A DNA stretch of 64,000 nucleotides from contig OX439009.1 of assembly GCA_949316495.1 (NCBI GenBank), forward strand, positions 17,860,701 to 17,924,700, written 5' to 3'. Origin of the DNA: Amphiduros pacificus. Taxonomy: Eukaryota; Annelida; Polychaeta; Phyllodocida; Hesionidae. The position numbers were made by a program, and so were the translations under genes. The notes beneath the pieces were generated by a model that did no database searches, was not told where the DNA came from, and worked only from the letters and a program-made list of their open reading frames with translations. The first letter of the stretch is position 1. The number at the start of each line of letters is the position of its first letter. Below, piece after piece: positions 43,748 to 55,869 of this stretch.

Positions 43748-45350
43748 GAATGAATGAATGGTGGCTTAAAGGCAAATCAACCACTGAGGTCATTTAGTGC
43801 CTAAAAATGTTAAAAACACATTTTGACTAGATTCATAATGTATAACATTATTATAAGAAATAAACAATCCTTACATCACAAAATTTTTAACAAAATCGTT
43901 AATCATGATATCAGTCATGTTTACAATAAATATATATAAATCATTTCAAAGACTTTAAATACCATTTGAGATTTTGTGGTTCTTGATAAATATGTAAACA
44001 AGAGCTCAACCTTTAAAATTGGTTATAAAGTCCAATTTAGATTTTTTAAATACTATCACAGAAGTATCTACAGTATCAAATAATACATTTAAATCTTGTG
44101 CATTGAAATAGAGTCTTAACAATATCAAAATTGACACACTCAATTAAAATATGTTTTATAGTCAGCCCTCAGCTATTGACAACCAATACAGGCCACGGGC
44201 CGTGGTGCAGTTGGTGTCAGCTTAATAGCACCAGTTCCTCTATGGTGATCCAAAGGTTGTGGGTTCAATCATTGGCCGTGCCAAGATTGAATTCATGATA
44301 AAATTTCACACGTGAGCTGAGGCCAGTGCCTAAAAGGTAAACCTGTTGTCCGTGTAAATCTGTGACCGGGTGGATTGTAATGTCAAGGACCTGCGACATG
44401 ACAATTCAGTGAGGCAGACTACATCTGCTACATGTAGGGCTCATCACGAAATGACTGAAAAAATGTTGAATATGATGTAAAACCCAAACATACAAATTGA
44501 CAACCAATACACCAATGGGTTGATCCTCGCCTTTAAGAAGATAGCAGTGTGTCAAATGTCAAATTCTAATACAACTAAAAACGGACTCTTCCCTTCAGTT
44601 CTTTATACAAGCACCTTTAGTTTTACAAGAACAGGCTTGATTTCATGCAATTTATTTTTAAAAAAACGTCCCAGCAAAATTGTCATTTAGAATGCACAAA
44701 ACCAGTAATATGTTTCTTAATCTCTGTGTGAGGAATAAGCATATTAGTTGGATGTTTATCCAATGCTGTTTTGGCAGCTTGGTCAGCAGTCTCATGTTTT
44801 CCAATGTGACTGGGAACCCAATAAAACATAATTTCTTTATTTTCCTAGTACAGAGTCTATGATGCCATTCAAGGGATTTTGTAAATAAGGGGTTTTTCAA
44901 TTCTTTGCTTGTAAACAAGACAATGAGAAGTCTCTACATGATCTAAAGCTAGGTAAAAGTATGAAGTTCAGCAGAATAAATTGACAATTTATTCGGCAGA
45001 CGTTTTGAACAAATATGTTTGCCCTTAACAGCAGCTGCAGCAGCCTTGTCATCATCAAATGATCGATCAGTGTATATCAGTGTATATAAACTTAAAAAGA
45101 TTTTAAATGATTTCTTTATATTTATTTATATAACAGGATGGATCTATTGGGTATTTCTTTAGTTCTCACTTGACTACACTAATATTTAAAGTTGCATAGG
45201 TCCATGGAGGTGTTTCTCGATATGAAAATTTAGCTTTTTGATTTGGATTTACATTTAAATATTGTAAAGATTCTTTGATGTGAATGCCAAATGTTGGTAT
45301 TGTGTTACGCTTAATGTCAAAAAGGTCAACATAATTTAGATTAAATATGG
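43748..45350 (-). mobile_element. decayed RNase-H-type LINE, interrupted by a SINE
   Basis: It ends in an ATTC tail at about 43748. RNase-H-like fragments lie at 44658-44918 on the minus strand (PSHxG-type block degraded to FPVTLEN). The upstream part, around GGAGGTGTTTCTCGATATG, matches copies at 6.9, 52.3 and 63.5 kb. Stops are present throughout. A SINE sits at 44191-44495, and the upstream side is cut by the duplication junction. Confidence 0.6.
44191..44495 (+). mobile_element. tRNA-derived SINE with 16-bp target duplication
   Basis: Flanked by ATTGACAACCAATACA at 44175-44190 and 44496-44511. The head is GGCCACGGGCCGTGGTGCAG and the tail AAACATACAA. It is inserted in the LINE 3' region and was copied with the segment (51268-51572). 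Confidence 0.88.
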
Positions 45351-45679
45351 TTTGTTTGTTTGGGACTTTACATCACTTTCAATATTATTTCGGTCATTTC
45401 GTGATGAGACCTACTTATAGCAGATATAGTGCTGCCTCACTGAATTGTCATGTCGCAGGTCCTTGACATGACAACCCACCCGGTCACAGATTTACAAGGA
45501 CAATAGGTTAACCCTTGGCACGGGCCTCAACTCAAGTGTGAAAATGTATCAATCTTGGCACAAAATGACTTCAATTTTGGCACGGCCAGGGATCGAACCC
45601 ATATCCTTTGGATCAGCACAGAGGAACTGGTGCTGATAAGCTGGCGCTCTAACCAACTGCGCCACGCCCATAGCCAGTT
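45351..45679 (-). mobile_element. hybrid SINE at the duplication junction
   Basis: The left flank is TTAAATATGG, the target duplication of the SINE at 52430. The right flank is CTGATTG, the target duplication of the SINE at 35814. The tail half matches the 52.4-kb SINE (C at 45475) and the head half matches the 35.8-kb SINE (T at 45504 and the AAAATGACTTC tract). The crossover lies within about 28 bp between those markers. Confidence 0.92.
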
Positions 45680-47101
45680 CTGATTGGACAAGACCCGATC
45701 AAATTCAAAGGTCTATAAACATACAAAATTACATATATATGTCCTTTTCTATATCATCTTTGTTCTTCTAAATTCCAGGAGATTAATTGTTAATTTGCAC
45801 ATGTTGGCTTTTCAAGGGGGCTGTTAGAATGAGCATACACTTTGGGATCTGGCACCATCTTTTGTGAATTTGTGAATCATTACGTAAAACTGGCCGAAAG
45901 GATGATTCCATAATTTGGAGTAAGATGGTGTAAATATAATTATTTTACACATTTATTCATTATAATCATACTATTTGGATATGGTTAGACTTAATTATTT
46001 TGGTCAACATAACACTAAATGATACTGAGGCTGTGTTCTGTTTGGTTTATTGTCTGGAAATGACTTATAGTTTAAGAAAAACAAATTCTAAGATTACATT
46101 TGGACCCAGTTACCCCTAAGATTCTATTCTCAGACTGACACCTTTCTGATAATAGTACCCTCTGTCTCTAAGTATGTGCTTTCACGATGTAAGACAGATC
46201 ATTTATATCTTTTGCATTAAAATTAAAACAAATAAAGAATAAGGTTATTTTTGTGTGATTACAAAATTTATTAGAAAGCAATAATAATAACAATAATAAC
46301 AATAATAATAATAATAAATAAAAGTCTGTTCATAGCGCTGAAAATAAGAAAATATGTTATATCATATATTGTAAAATAAATGATGATAAAAAGTCATTGA
46401 TAAATTTGTAAACGACGTTCTACAAAAATAATTATTATAATATTAAATAGGACAAAAATATTAAATTAAAAAGTCAAAGCTGGTTAACTTTATATCTGAA
46501 ATTACACTGCCCTTGCTTGCCATATTGACCACAATATGGCAAGCTACAATCTACAATAAGAAAGGGATTATCTACAATAAGAAAGGGATTGTAGACCAAA
46601 TGCACGTATCATATGCCAGATTTATATCATGGCATTTTGTCATATTATCCGATGTATGCTTTCAGATTCGTCCCAAAGTATAGATAAAATAGTTATATTT
46701 AGATGAAAATTTAGAGTTGTTATGGCTTAGGTCCCACATACCATTTCGTATGAAATGGCTTCTCGTACCTCGACGTCCGGCTCTTATTGATGCGATATAC
46801 TGTTCACGTTAATCACATTCACAGTATGCCTACTTACCATAAATATTTCAGATTTAATTGAAATACGCCATAAACAAGTTCATTCGAATTTGTAAATTTG
46901 AGTTTTCTATATTCTAATACCTCAAATTAATACATCTATTACGTTTTGTTCACACTATGAATTTCACAATACTTCGTTTTAAATTAATATTTCAAAGATG
47001 AGAGGCCCCAATAAGAATATTAAAGTCAAACAATGGATAGATTTTGAATTTTAACGGTATATCCCATAGACAGACGGCTTTGGCATGCTTGTTAGATGGG
47101 A
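45680..47101. other. spacer 3' of DM9 gene B
   Basis: Duplicate of 36148-37540 with about 1-1.5 percent substitutions and a few indels. An AAT microsatellite lies at about 46280-46320. No gene. Confidence 0.45.
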
Positions 47102-47950
47102 TCATTTAGAAACATTTACATTTACAATCCAATCAAACTGATTTGTTGACCTTTCTCTGCCATCAATAGAATACCAGCACATATTTCCTTTAGCTTTTCC
47201 AGGAATGTCACCCAGACCATCTGTAGCTATCGCCGAAAAGTGTTCACCGCCGCCATCAGTTTGATACCCACTTGCAACTGCACCTGGTGGTTGACTTCCG
47301 TCATTCTTGACCCTCTTTAAAGGTGTGTCTGACGTGAGGTATTTAGCTTTAACGTTGTCAAGCATCATAAGACACTCTCTTCCACCATAAGGATAATAAC
47401 AATATTCATCATTAGCCTTACATGGTATCTTCCCATATTTAGTGTCTGCCACAGCGCAGTAGAAAACCTCCCCATTATATTGCTGACCACATGTTGCTGG
47501 GTCGTTTTGACCTCCATATGGAGGAGAGTTCGGACAGTCATATACAATGTAATCAAAATCTTGGGTTGAATACTCTTTTCCATCATAGGAATACCAGCAA
47601 TTGGTACTACTGGCTTTTCCAGGAATTCTACCGAACTCAGTGTTAGCTATTGCAGAATACAATTCTAGGTTTCCGGTATTGTGGCACCCTGTGAGCAATG
47701 CCTTCTCCAGAATGGATGGGTTATTCGCCTCATACTTCTCATACTTCAAAGGAAAGTACGAAAAGATGTATTTAAATTGAGTTGTTTCAAACTCTGAACC
47801 ACCATAGGGATACCAACACTTGGTGCCTCTAGCCCTGCCTGGTATCTTGCCCCATGAAGTGGTTGCCACTGCACATACATAGGTGTCACCATTGGCCAGC
47901 TTACCCGATAACACGTCAGTACATGGAACTGGCTTTGTGCTTGACTCCAT
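47102..47950 (-). CDS. DM9-repeat protein, copy B (4 DM9 repeats)
   Basis: 282 codons from the ATG at 47950, with the same upstream acceptor-like site as copy A. Four DM9 repeats in the same positions; the fourth reads DIPGKAKGNMCWYSIDG. Relative to copy A I count 23 nucleotide substitutions, all replacements (20 residues), ten of them between residues 231 and 270. An 11-bp length difference also changes the last three residues (VSK here, DPI in A). Position 155 is Gly here and Cys in A. A glycan-binding recognition role is inferred from the family. Both copies look intact. Confidence 0.88.
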   Translation of the reverse strand: MESSTKPVPCTDVLSGKLANGDTYVCAVATTSWGKIPGRARGTKCWYPYGGSEFETTQFKYIFSYFPLKYEKYEANNPSILEKALLTGCHNTGNLELYSAIANTEFGRIPGKASSTNCWYSYDGKEYSTQDFDYIVYDCPNSPPYGGQNDPATCGQQYNGEVFYCAVADTKYGKIPCKANDEYCYYPYGGRECLMMLDNVKAKYLTSDTPLKRVKNDGSQPPGAVASGYQTDGGGEHFSAIATDGLGDIPGKAKGNMCWYSIDGRERSTNQFDWIVNVNVSK

Positions 47951-49716
47951 ATTGAGAGAAAACAAAATACCTAAAACGTGTAAAAATGAATTATTAGATA
48001 TTATTCATTATTAAATAAATCATGAATACTCTATTTAGATGGAAATCACAAGAAATGTGTGCTTGGCTTTGTACAATGCCTCCTTTTGATCCATATGGAA
48101 ACCATTCATAAATATTTGGTTGCTAAGTGTGAGTATATGAATGTGGATGTTGTTGAACACAGCTTTGAATTATCAGTATTGAAAGCAAGGCATCTATATT
48201 AAGGTTAGTATAATCATAATCAGTATGACCAGAAAAATGGATATAATTGGCAAATCTATATTGTATTCTATATTTTGGTTGGTAACATTTCAAACATTAT
48301 CCTATTCTCCTTGTAATGATGAGAGTGTATAAATGGTTGCCAGCTCGTGTTCTAAGGATAATGAAATATTCTCACAATCTACTTTTGCAGTGTATACTAA
48401 TTTCTTATAGATTTCAATAGATATAGGCATCATATTTTCGTCAGATCGCATCTTTTTCTATTGCAAAGGAGAAATGTAATATTATGGTGTTTTAAGACCA
48501 CCATGATTGCATGGAAAGAATGAATTCGTTACAGATTATACCTGCTTTTACTTGTAAGGTTGTGTCAGTGGTTGACTACTTGCTAATTACCACATAAGCA
48601 GCTTCAGCTCTACAAGGAATTTAATGTGATGAAAACGCAGACCCTGTTGAAAATATCTGGCTGTGTGAGGCTATTAACAAAAGGTTTAACAAAAGGTTTT
48701 GTCCAGGGTGATGTTTCACATAGACTGGTGCAGGAATGTATAACCAAAATAGAAAGTGAAAGTGCATATGTATCTCAACAGGACATGAGGCATAGTATGT
48801 ATCCTGTCATGGGCAATGGGTACAAAATGGTTTCTATCAGGAATGATATTAATAAGAGATGAAAACATGTGAAAAAGCCAAACTGGAATGAGTATTAAGA
48901 TGGGCTAAACCATGAATTTAAAGTAACGGAAAGACAGTGGCAAAGAAGAGAAACCTAAAGGCAGGTAGAAACAGAAAAAATGAACAACGAAATACAGAGA
49001 GCAAAAACATACACCTCGAGAGCAGAAGGAATCTGGGAGTATGATGGGAACATAGGTTTTGATGCATATCCCATTGGAAGTAGTTAATGCAGAGGGCAGC
49101 ACAATGGTCATATGAATATACCATCCAGGTGGCACTTTGATTTCTGCATTGCTAAATTCTACAGCTAATAGTGATTAATAGTGTGATAATGTTGTTCCCT
49201 TTTATTGCGAATGTTTAAAGTGCATTAACACCTAAATATGGTCCAAGGGAATCATAAGCCCAATAATTTAAAACAGCACCAAAGATGCTTAGATAACGCT
49301 AAACTACAGGGGAATTACACTCCACTGCTCCATTCTGAAAAAGAGACTCTCCCAATGGGCAGAATTGCTTCAGGAAGGATCTCAGCTGTGTGAATCATTT
49401 GTCAACTTTTACAAATATAATTGACACCAGAAAACAGTAGAATATGTCCACATATGCTGCTTTGTGGACTTCAAACTATCATTTACTGCTAGGTGACTTT
49501 TCACCATCAAAAAGTCATTTGGGTTCAAACAGGAGTACAGATCGGACCTTGCCTTGCTGGAGGCTGTCTGTCAACACTGCTACACTTTTAACTACACATA
49601 GTACCACTTGCACATTCATAAAATAACACTCTATATTACCATCTGCAATCATCAGAATGTGCATGCCTCAAAGGTGTAGTAGTGTTGACTGACATCCCCC
49701 AGCACGGCAAGGTCCG
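47951..49716. other. spacer 5' of DM9 gene B
   Basis: Duplicate of 38390-40096 plus the start of the next stretch. About six substitutions and two indels were counted over the first 1.1 kb. It includes the empty LINE target site at about 49652. No recognised gene. Confidence 0.45.
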
Positions 49717-50067
49717 ATGAATGACTGCCATTTGGTTTCAATGGTACAGACGAGTCAAAGCTCTGTTCTGCAGCGTCTGTGCCTATTTACACACACTTTA
49801 CAACCAAATGTATGTACGGTCTCCATGTGGTTCAAAACGAGGCAAACTGCAGAGAAAAGCAGCGTTTGGAAGACGGCTCGATCCAGACTGCTTAGACTGC
49901 ATGAAGCCCATTATAAATATGGTAAATCTTTAAATTATCTCACGAGATTTAAAGTTGAATATGATTACTTGCCTTTTTACGAAGGAATGGTGTTTATAGA
50001 AATCACTCTCTCTTCTGAAACCAACAAGAAGCAGTCAGATGAAGTGGTACTGTCACTGACCGTCTGA
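49717..50067 (+). CDS. unidentified 116-codon ORF in unit 2
   Basis: ATG start, open to TGA at 50065-50067, with a mixed and somewhat basic composition (KTRQTAEKSSVWKTARSRLL, then an acidic and aromatic region). I recognise no family. The copy in unit 1 has an early stop, which argues against constraint. It may be a LINE fragment, an exon or chance. Confidence 0.25.
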   Translation: MNDCHLVSMVQTSQSSVLQRLCLFTHTLQPNVCTVSMWFKTRQTAEKSSVWKTARSRLLRLHEAHYKYGKSLNYLTRFKVEYDYLPFYEGMVFIEITLSSETNKKQSDEVVLSLTV

Positions 50068-50369
50068 GGCTATTTATATGTAAAGGTCAATATCTGATTG
50101 TAATTCTATTAGATTGTTAATTCATGATAAAAGATCATATCACAGTTAATTAATTGACAAAGGAAACAATATTTCATTATAATGTCATTAAATTGTAATT
50201 ATCAGGATTTGGCATCTTTTGGGCAACTCCCACTGATCTGCTGTGAAATAATTAGAGAGATATAGAGATTCATTAAAGTGATTAAAGTTATTATGATAAA
50301 AGTTATGAAATCTATAGGTTCTATTAATGTAAGTTTATATACCTGAAATATATTATTTTATATATTGTG

Positions 50370-50824
50370 AAAATGAATGAACAGCGGCTTAATTGTCACC
50401 AATTGTCAATATATCAGTTATAGATATAAGAAATATGTGTAAATACATGAATTCAATCTAAAAGAGTTAAAATATCATTTAATGTCTCGTGGTTCATGAT
50501 GATTATGTCAATGATATAAGTAAACAAGTGCTTCATCCTTAAATAGATAAAATATAAAGTCCTATTTGGTTTAGGAATGATACTAGCACAGAAGAATCTG
50601 CAGTATCAAATAACATAACATGTAAATTGAAATATTGAATACTAATAATATCAAAATCGACAAACTGGACAGTGTGCAAAATCGATGCACTCAATTAAAA
50701 CATGCTTAAGAGTCATAGCTCTTAGACAACCAATACACTCAAAGGATAGCAGTGTGTCAAACAATTATGTCCTATTCTTACATGACTAAAAACTGAGTCT
50801 TCTCTTGGGTTCTTTTACAAATAG
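50370..50824 (-). mobile_element. 3' end of an RNase-H-type LINE (unit-2 copy)
   Basis: Duplicate of 43300-43747, with about 1 percent differences. Confidence 0.5.
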
Positions 50825-51267
50825 AATGAATGAATGGTGGCTTAAAGGCAAATCAACCACTGAGGTCATTTAGTGCCTAAAAATGTTAAAAACACATTTT
50901 GACTAGATTCATAATGTATAACATTATTATAAGAAATAAACAATCCTTACATCACAAATTTTTTAACAAAATCGTTAATCATGATATCAGTCATGTTTAC
51001 AATAAATATATATAAATCATTTCAAAGACTTTAAATACCATTTGAGATTTTGTGGTTCTTGATAAATATGTAAACAAGAGCTCAACCTTTAAAATTGGTT
51101 ATAAAGTCCAATTTGGATTTTTTTAAATACTATCACAGAAGTATCTACAGTATCAAATAATACATTTAAATCTTGTGCATTGAAATAGAGTCTTAACAAT
51201 ATCAAAATTGACACACTCAATTAAAATATGTTTTATAGTCAGCCCTCAGCTATTGACAACCAATACA

Positions 51268-51572
51268 GGCCACGGGCCGTGGTGCAGTTGGTGTCAGCTT
51301 AATAGCACCAGTTCCTCTATGGTGATCCAAAGGTTGTGGGTTCAATCATTGGCCGTGCCAAGATTGAATTCATGATACAATTTCACACGTGAGCTGAGGC
51401 CAGTGCCTAAAAGGTAAACCTGTTGTCCGTGTAAATCTGTGACCGGGTGGATTGTAATGTCAAGGACCTGCGACATGACAATTCAGTGAGGCAGACTACA
51501 TCTGCTACATGTAGGGCTCATCACGAAATGACTGAAAAAATGTTGAATATGATGTAAAACCCAAACATACAA
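51268..51572 (+). mobile_element. tRNA-derived SINE (unit-2 copy)
   Basis: Duplicate of 44191-44495 with the same 16-bp flanks. Only one or two differences seen. Confidence 0.88.
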
Positions 51573-52429
51573 ATTGACAACCAATACACCAATGGGTTGA
51601 TCCTCGCCTTTAAGAAGATAGCAGTGTGTCAAATGTCAAATTCTAATACAACTAAAAACGGACTCTTCCCTTCAGTTCTTTATACAAGCACCTTTAGTTT
51701 TACAAGTACAGGCTTGATTTCATGCAATTTATTAAACGAAAATCGTCCCGGCAAAATTGTCATTTAGAATGCACAAAACCAGTAATATGTTTCTTAATCT
51801 CTGTGTGAGGAATAAGCATATTAGTTGGATGTTTATCCAATGCTGTTTTGGCAGCTTGGTCAGCAGTCTTATGTTTTCCAATGTGACTGGGAACCCAATA
51901 AAACATAATTTCTTTATTTTCCTAGTACAGAGTCTATGATGCCATTCAAGGGATTTTGTAAATAACAGGGGTTTTTCAATTCTTTGCTTGTAAACAAGAC
52001 AATGAGAAGTCTCTACATGATCTAAAGCTAGGTAAAAGTATGAAGTTCAGCAGAATAAATTGAGAATTTATTCGGCAGACGTTTTGAACAAATATGTTTG
52101 CCCTTAACAGCAGCTGCAGCAGCCTTGTCATCATCAAATGATCGATCAGTGTATATCAGTGTACATAAACTTAAAAAGATTTTAAATGATTTCTTTATAT
52201 TTATTTATATAACAGGATGGATCTATTGGGTATTTCTTTAGTTCTCACTTGACTACACTAATATTTAAAGTTGCATAGGTCCATGGAGGTGTTTCTCGAT
52301 ATGAAAATTTAGCTTTTTGATTTGGATTTACATTTAAATATTGTAAAGATTCTTTGATGTGAATGCCAAATGTTGGTATTGTGTTACGCTTAATGTCAAA
52401 AAGGTCAACATAATTTAGATTAAATATGG

Positions 52430-52742
52430 TTTGTTTGTTTGGGACTTTACTTCACTTTCAATATTATTTCGGTCATTTCGTGATGAGACCTACTTATAGC
52501 AGATATAGTGCTGCCTCACTGAATTGTCATGTCGCAGGTCCTTGACATGACAACCCACCCGGTCACAGATTTACAAGGACAACGGGTTATCCCTTCGCGC
52601 ACAGGCCTCAGCTCATGTGTGAAATTGTATCATGAATTCAACCTCGCCACAGCCGGGGATCGAACCCATGACCTTTGGATCACCACAGAGGAACTGATGC
52701 TAATAAGCTGGCACTCTAACCAACTGCGCCACGGCCCGTGGC
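52430..52742 (-). mobile_element. SINE, right parent of the segmental duplication
   Basis: Minus-strand copy flanked by TTAAATATGG at 52420-52429 and 52743-52752. Its tail half is nearly identical to the hybrid SINE, while its head half (TCGCGCACAGGCCTCAGCTC) is distinct. Confidence 0.88.
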
Positions 52743-52881
52743 TTAAATATGGTATCATGTGCAGGATTGTCTGGACATGCAGCAATTTTTACAGCATACT
52801 GAGGGCAAGCTTTTCTCTTTAATCAATTACCAATGAATGAATGAATGATTGCTTCATTCAGTGCCAAAACAGTTAAAACAG

Positions 52882-52926
52882 AAATGTAATATTACAAAAT
52901 GTAATATTACAAAATGTAATATTACA
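52882..52926. repeat. three copies of a 15-bp palindromic unit
   Basis: The unit AAATGTAATATTACA is repeated three times. TGTAATATTACA is a perfect palindrome. Confidence 0.9.
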
Positions 52927-52972
52927 AAATGTTAATACAATATTGATGTGACCATATATGGGGCTTAGCAAA

Positions 52973-53172
52973 TGAATGAATGAATGTTTGCCAAGAGGCA
53001 CATCAACCACTAAGGTTATTTAGTACCTACAAATGGTAAAAGCATAAAACTTTTGACTAGATAATAATGTGTAACAATATAATATATATTAAACAATCTT
53101 TACATCGCAGAATTTTATATCAGTTATTTGTTTATTTGTTGTTTTACATCACTTTCAACATTATTTCAGTCA
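52973..53172 (-). mobile_element. LINE 3' end plus a SINE tail fragment
   Basis: 52973-53120 resembles the 3' UTR at 43750-43890 (tail AATGAATGAATG, then a CATCAACCACTAAGG tract). 53121-53172 matches only the last 50 bp of the SINE (GTTTTACATCACTTTCAACA). Confidence 0.5.
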
Positions 53173-54860
53173 ATAATAGTTCCATGCTTATTTGTAAACC
53201 TTGTAGGTAGAGTTATTTTGAAGGAAAAACTATCATTTGACAGCACATCAAAATATTCAGTAATTTGGTTCTTCTCATTTATCCTGAGGAGATCAATATT
53301 AAAATCACCAGTTATTGGGGTTTCATAACTTGCAGAACCCAAATTTGAAATATTAGGTTGAAATTTATCGATACATTGTTTATATTGTACTACTAGTTCT
53401 CTTGGAGCTCTATACAGGTTTCCCAACATAATAGTCTCAGGTAAATATTTGCCTTTTTTAATTTGAATGATAAGACCTTCGCAGTTTTCGTATTTGTTAA
53501 GTCTAGGTTTTACAGTGTATTCAAAACCATTTCAGAAGTAAATAATTAAACCACCTTTGGTGGTTCATGAATATCCCTGAGGTATCAACTGATAGTTATT
53601 TAAAGGGATTAACGTTAGGGGGAACAGTGTCTTCTAAAGTTCTTTTTTCCCGCCAAAAAAATTATTTGAACCCCCAAAAATTACATAATGCAAGATAATT
53701 GCTTTGTATGAAAATAACTACAAAACGGACTTCAGTCTTAAATGTATCAAATGCTCAGGGATGGATTTTTCTTTTAATTAGATTTTTAATTTGTTTTTAA
53801 AATTTTCTCATTTTTAATCATTTTAGATTCAAAGTTGAAGCAAAAATCAGAAAAAGATGGTTTTTTGGTAACAATTCAAGAAAGGATAGAGCTTACTTGA
53901 AAAACATTTTTGGGCATAACTACACTAGCAATCTGCATAACCAAGGCATTAATCTTTAGCTAGAATGATGTTATTTAGTTTAAATAGACAGAATTTTAAA
54001 AGATGTCTTATAACTCAAGTAATTTGTGTTTTTGTAAATAAAATGATTCAAATAAATGTAAATTTTGGACACCATTTGGTAATTGTTTACTTGAATTTGA
54101 AGAAAGTAAGATATCTCAAAATATAGACCATTAATCAAAATTCCCCCTATTCAAACTAAATAGAATAATATTTGGAGTAAACCTGTTCTTAAATTTTGGT
54201 AATTAAACTTGCAAAACTTCTCAATTTTGTCATAAAAAGCGTGGGAGAAATATGATGTTTAATTTTCTTCTAATTTTGTATCACTGGGCAGTGATGAGGT
54301 CTAATGCAGCAACTACTGGCTAATGGATTAGTCATAAAAGATCAATACATGATGTTTTCATGTGTATTAATAAGCATTGATCCCATCTGAACCGATATAT
54401 GGTATTTATTTAGTTGGTTTTGGTGGGTTATAATGGTGCACTATTTCATATGTCAGAATGACGGCAAACAGTGCTACCCTACTTTAAACCCTATCTGAGG
54501 CCCAAAAAAGTTCACACTACCCCTGTTTACCCGTCACGTGCAACTGATAACAGAGACAGATCTCTGCTCAGAGTACAACATCTGTCCTTTTGCAACTCAT
54601 CTTATTACCTAGTGTTAAACTAACTTCAATATATCACGATGTTCATATGTAGATGTGCTCTTAATAGATAATTTTACAGTTATAATGCCTATTACCTTTA
54701 ATTCGAAATTTGAAACATCTTTGTCTGACAGCCAGGTTTATCAGATACATATTGCACTAAGCTGTATGCCTTGTTCTTTCAGATTTTCTATGTAAACATT
54801 TAATTCAGTAAATTTAGTTCTTATGCATTGAATGTTGCTGCAGAAAATAGTGAAATTTTA
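53173..54860 (-). mobile_element. LINE endonuclease remnant with a 1-kb interruption
   Basis: The minus strand at 53166-53600 reads as part of an apurinic-type endonuclease, with LGNLYRAPREL, TPITGDFNIDLL (the GDFN block) and LPTRFTNKHGTIID. At 54650-54860 an upstream piece follows (TKFTELNVYIENLKEQGIQL). Between them, about 53605-54650 is AT-rich DNA without recognised content, probably an insertion whose ends I cannot define. In-frame stops show decay. Confidence 0.6.
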
Positions 54861-55869
54861 TGTTTAGTTTTCAATGTAGATACTAACATTTCTTGGTCAT
54901 AATATGTCAAGCTGTATTCCCTCCATAAAGAGTTTTCGGCTGTGGTAATTGAAAAACAGCTCTCAATACACGTTCAATACTGGAGAATGTTAAACAGGTA
55001 TGGGGAAAAGCTAATTGTCATTTTGTAAAGGGAGTGCACCCATCCTAATTACTGGATGGGTAGCAAATGACTGGACCTAAACTAGTTTACCAAACAGATA
55101 TTGTAAGTAAATTCAAGTGACATGCTAAAGAGACTAGGGATTGTTATATGAGCATCTTTAATCGATTTGTGTCTATTTGTTCATATATATATCAAACAAT
55201 ACACATTTGTGGGATTCAAAATAAAATGTAAGCTCACCCAAAATTTGTTGAAAGATGGTATCTGCTGCTTCAGTCTGTTCAGTTCTGGCACCAACACCTG
55301 CTTCATCCCAACTCACTGACTTCCCAGACTGAGAGCAACCAAACTCCACCCTTTCCCAAGCATATAAGGAAAGCATGCATTTTGTCCAATGAGTCTTGGC
55401 CAGGTAGCATGAAGTGGTAGACTGCATGATCCGAGGTCAATGCTCATGCATATTGATGAAGCCAGAGTCAGATATCTCAGCAACTACAAGAGCTTTGTAA
55501 TTGATGCTCAATTTGGATCACAAAGTCATTTCTTATAACTACACAATACTGAATGACATAACACGTCGGCTTGGGTCAACATCATGACGGGTATCAGATA
55601 ATGGTCACTGTGGTTAAGATAATTCTTATAACTACACAATATTAAATGACTGACAGACAATGCCACATCATTTATTATTGAAAATAGATGTAATCAATAA
55701 TATAACAAAACAAAAACCAAAGTGATAAATTGCTAGATTTTACATTATTCAGTAGAGTCACATATTTAAGTTGTTATTAGGCTGTGATTTTATGATCACA
55801 TGGTGTGGATGGACACTTATATTTGCCAAAAAATAGTACTATAGTCATTTTGTTTAAGATATCCTGGGC
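54861..55869. other. intergenic, nothing firm
   Basis: A minus-strand frame at 55173-55427 ends near a donor-like GG|GTGAGC site but has no recognisable domain. No other structure seen. Confidence 0.3.

Larger units (their letters stand above)
35958..45490. repeat. segmental duplication, unit 1 (about 9.5 kb)
   Basis: From within the SINE at 35.8 kb to within the hybrid SINE at 45.4 kb. It is colinear and nearly identical with 45490-52569, except for a LINE insertion (40097-42575) and small indels. Non-coding divergence counted by eye is about 0.5-1.5 percent. It contains DM9 gene A. Confidence 0.9.
45490..52569. repeat. segmental duplication, unit 2 (about 7.1 kb)
   Basis: Colinear with unit 1 but without the 2.48-kb LINE. 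It carries DM9 gene B, the unidentified ORF, two LINE relics and a SINE. Small differences include an extra direct repeat near 46545-46585 and loss of about 30 bp near 46320. Confidence 0.9.
50825..52835 (-). mobile_element. decayed RNase-H-type LINE (unit-2 copy), split by two SINEs
   Basis: Duplicate of 43748-45350, continuing beyond the second SINE to about 52835 because here the right side is not cut by the junction. The stretch after the SINE (GGTATCATGTGCAGGATTG) aligns with uninterrupted LINE sequence at 63.6 kb, confirming the insertion. Degraded coding. Confidence 0.6.

Noticed and set aside
44191-44300. tRNA-gene-like box A and box B
   Set aside because: It is part of a SINE with tail and target duplication. 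No cloverleaf with acceptor stem can be formed.
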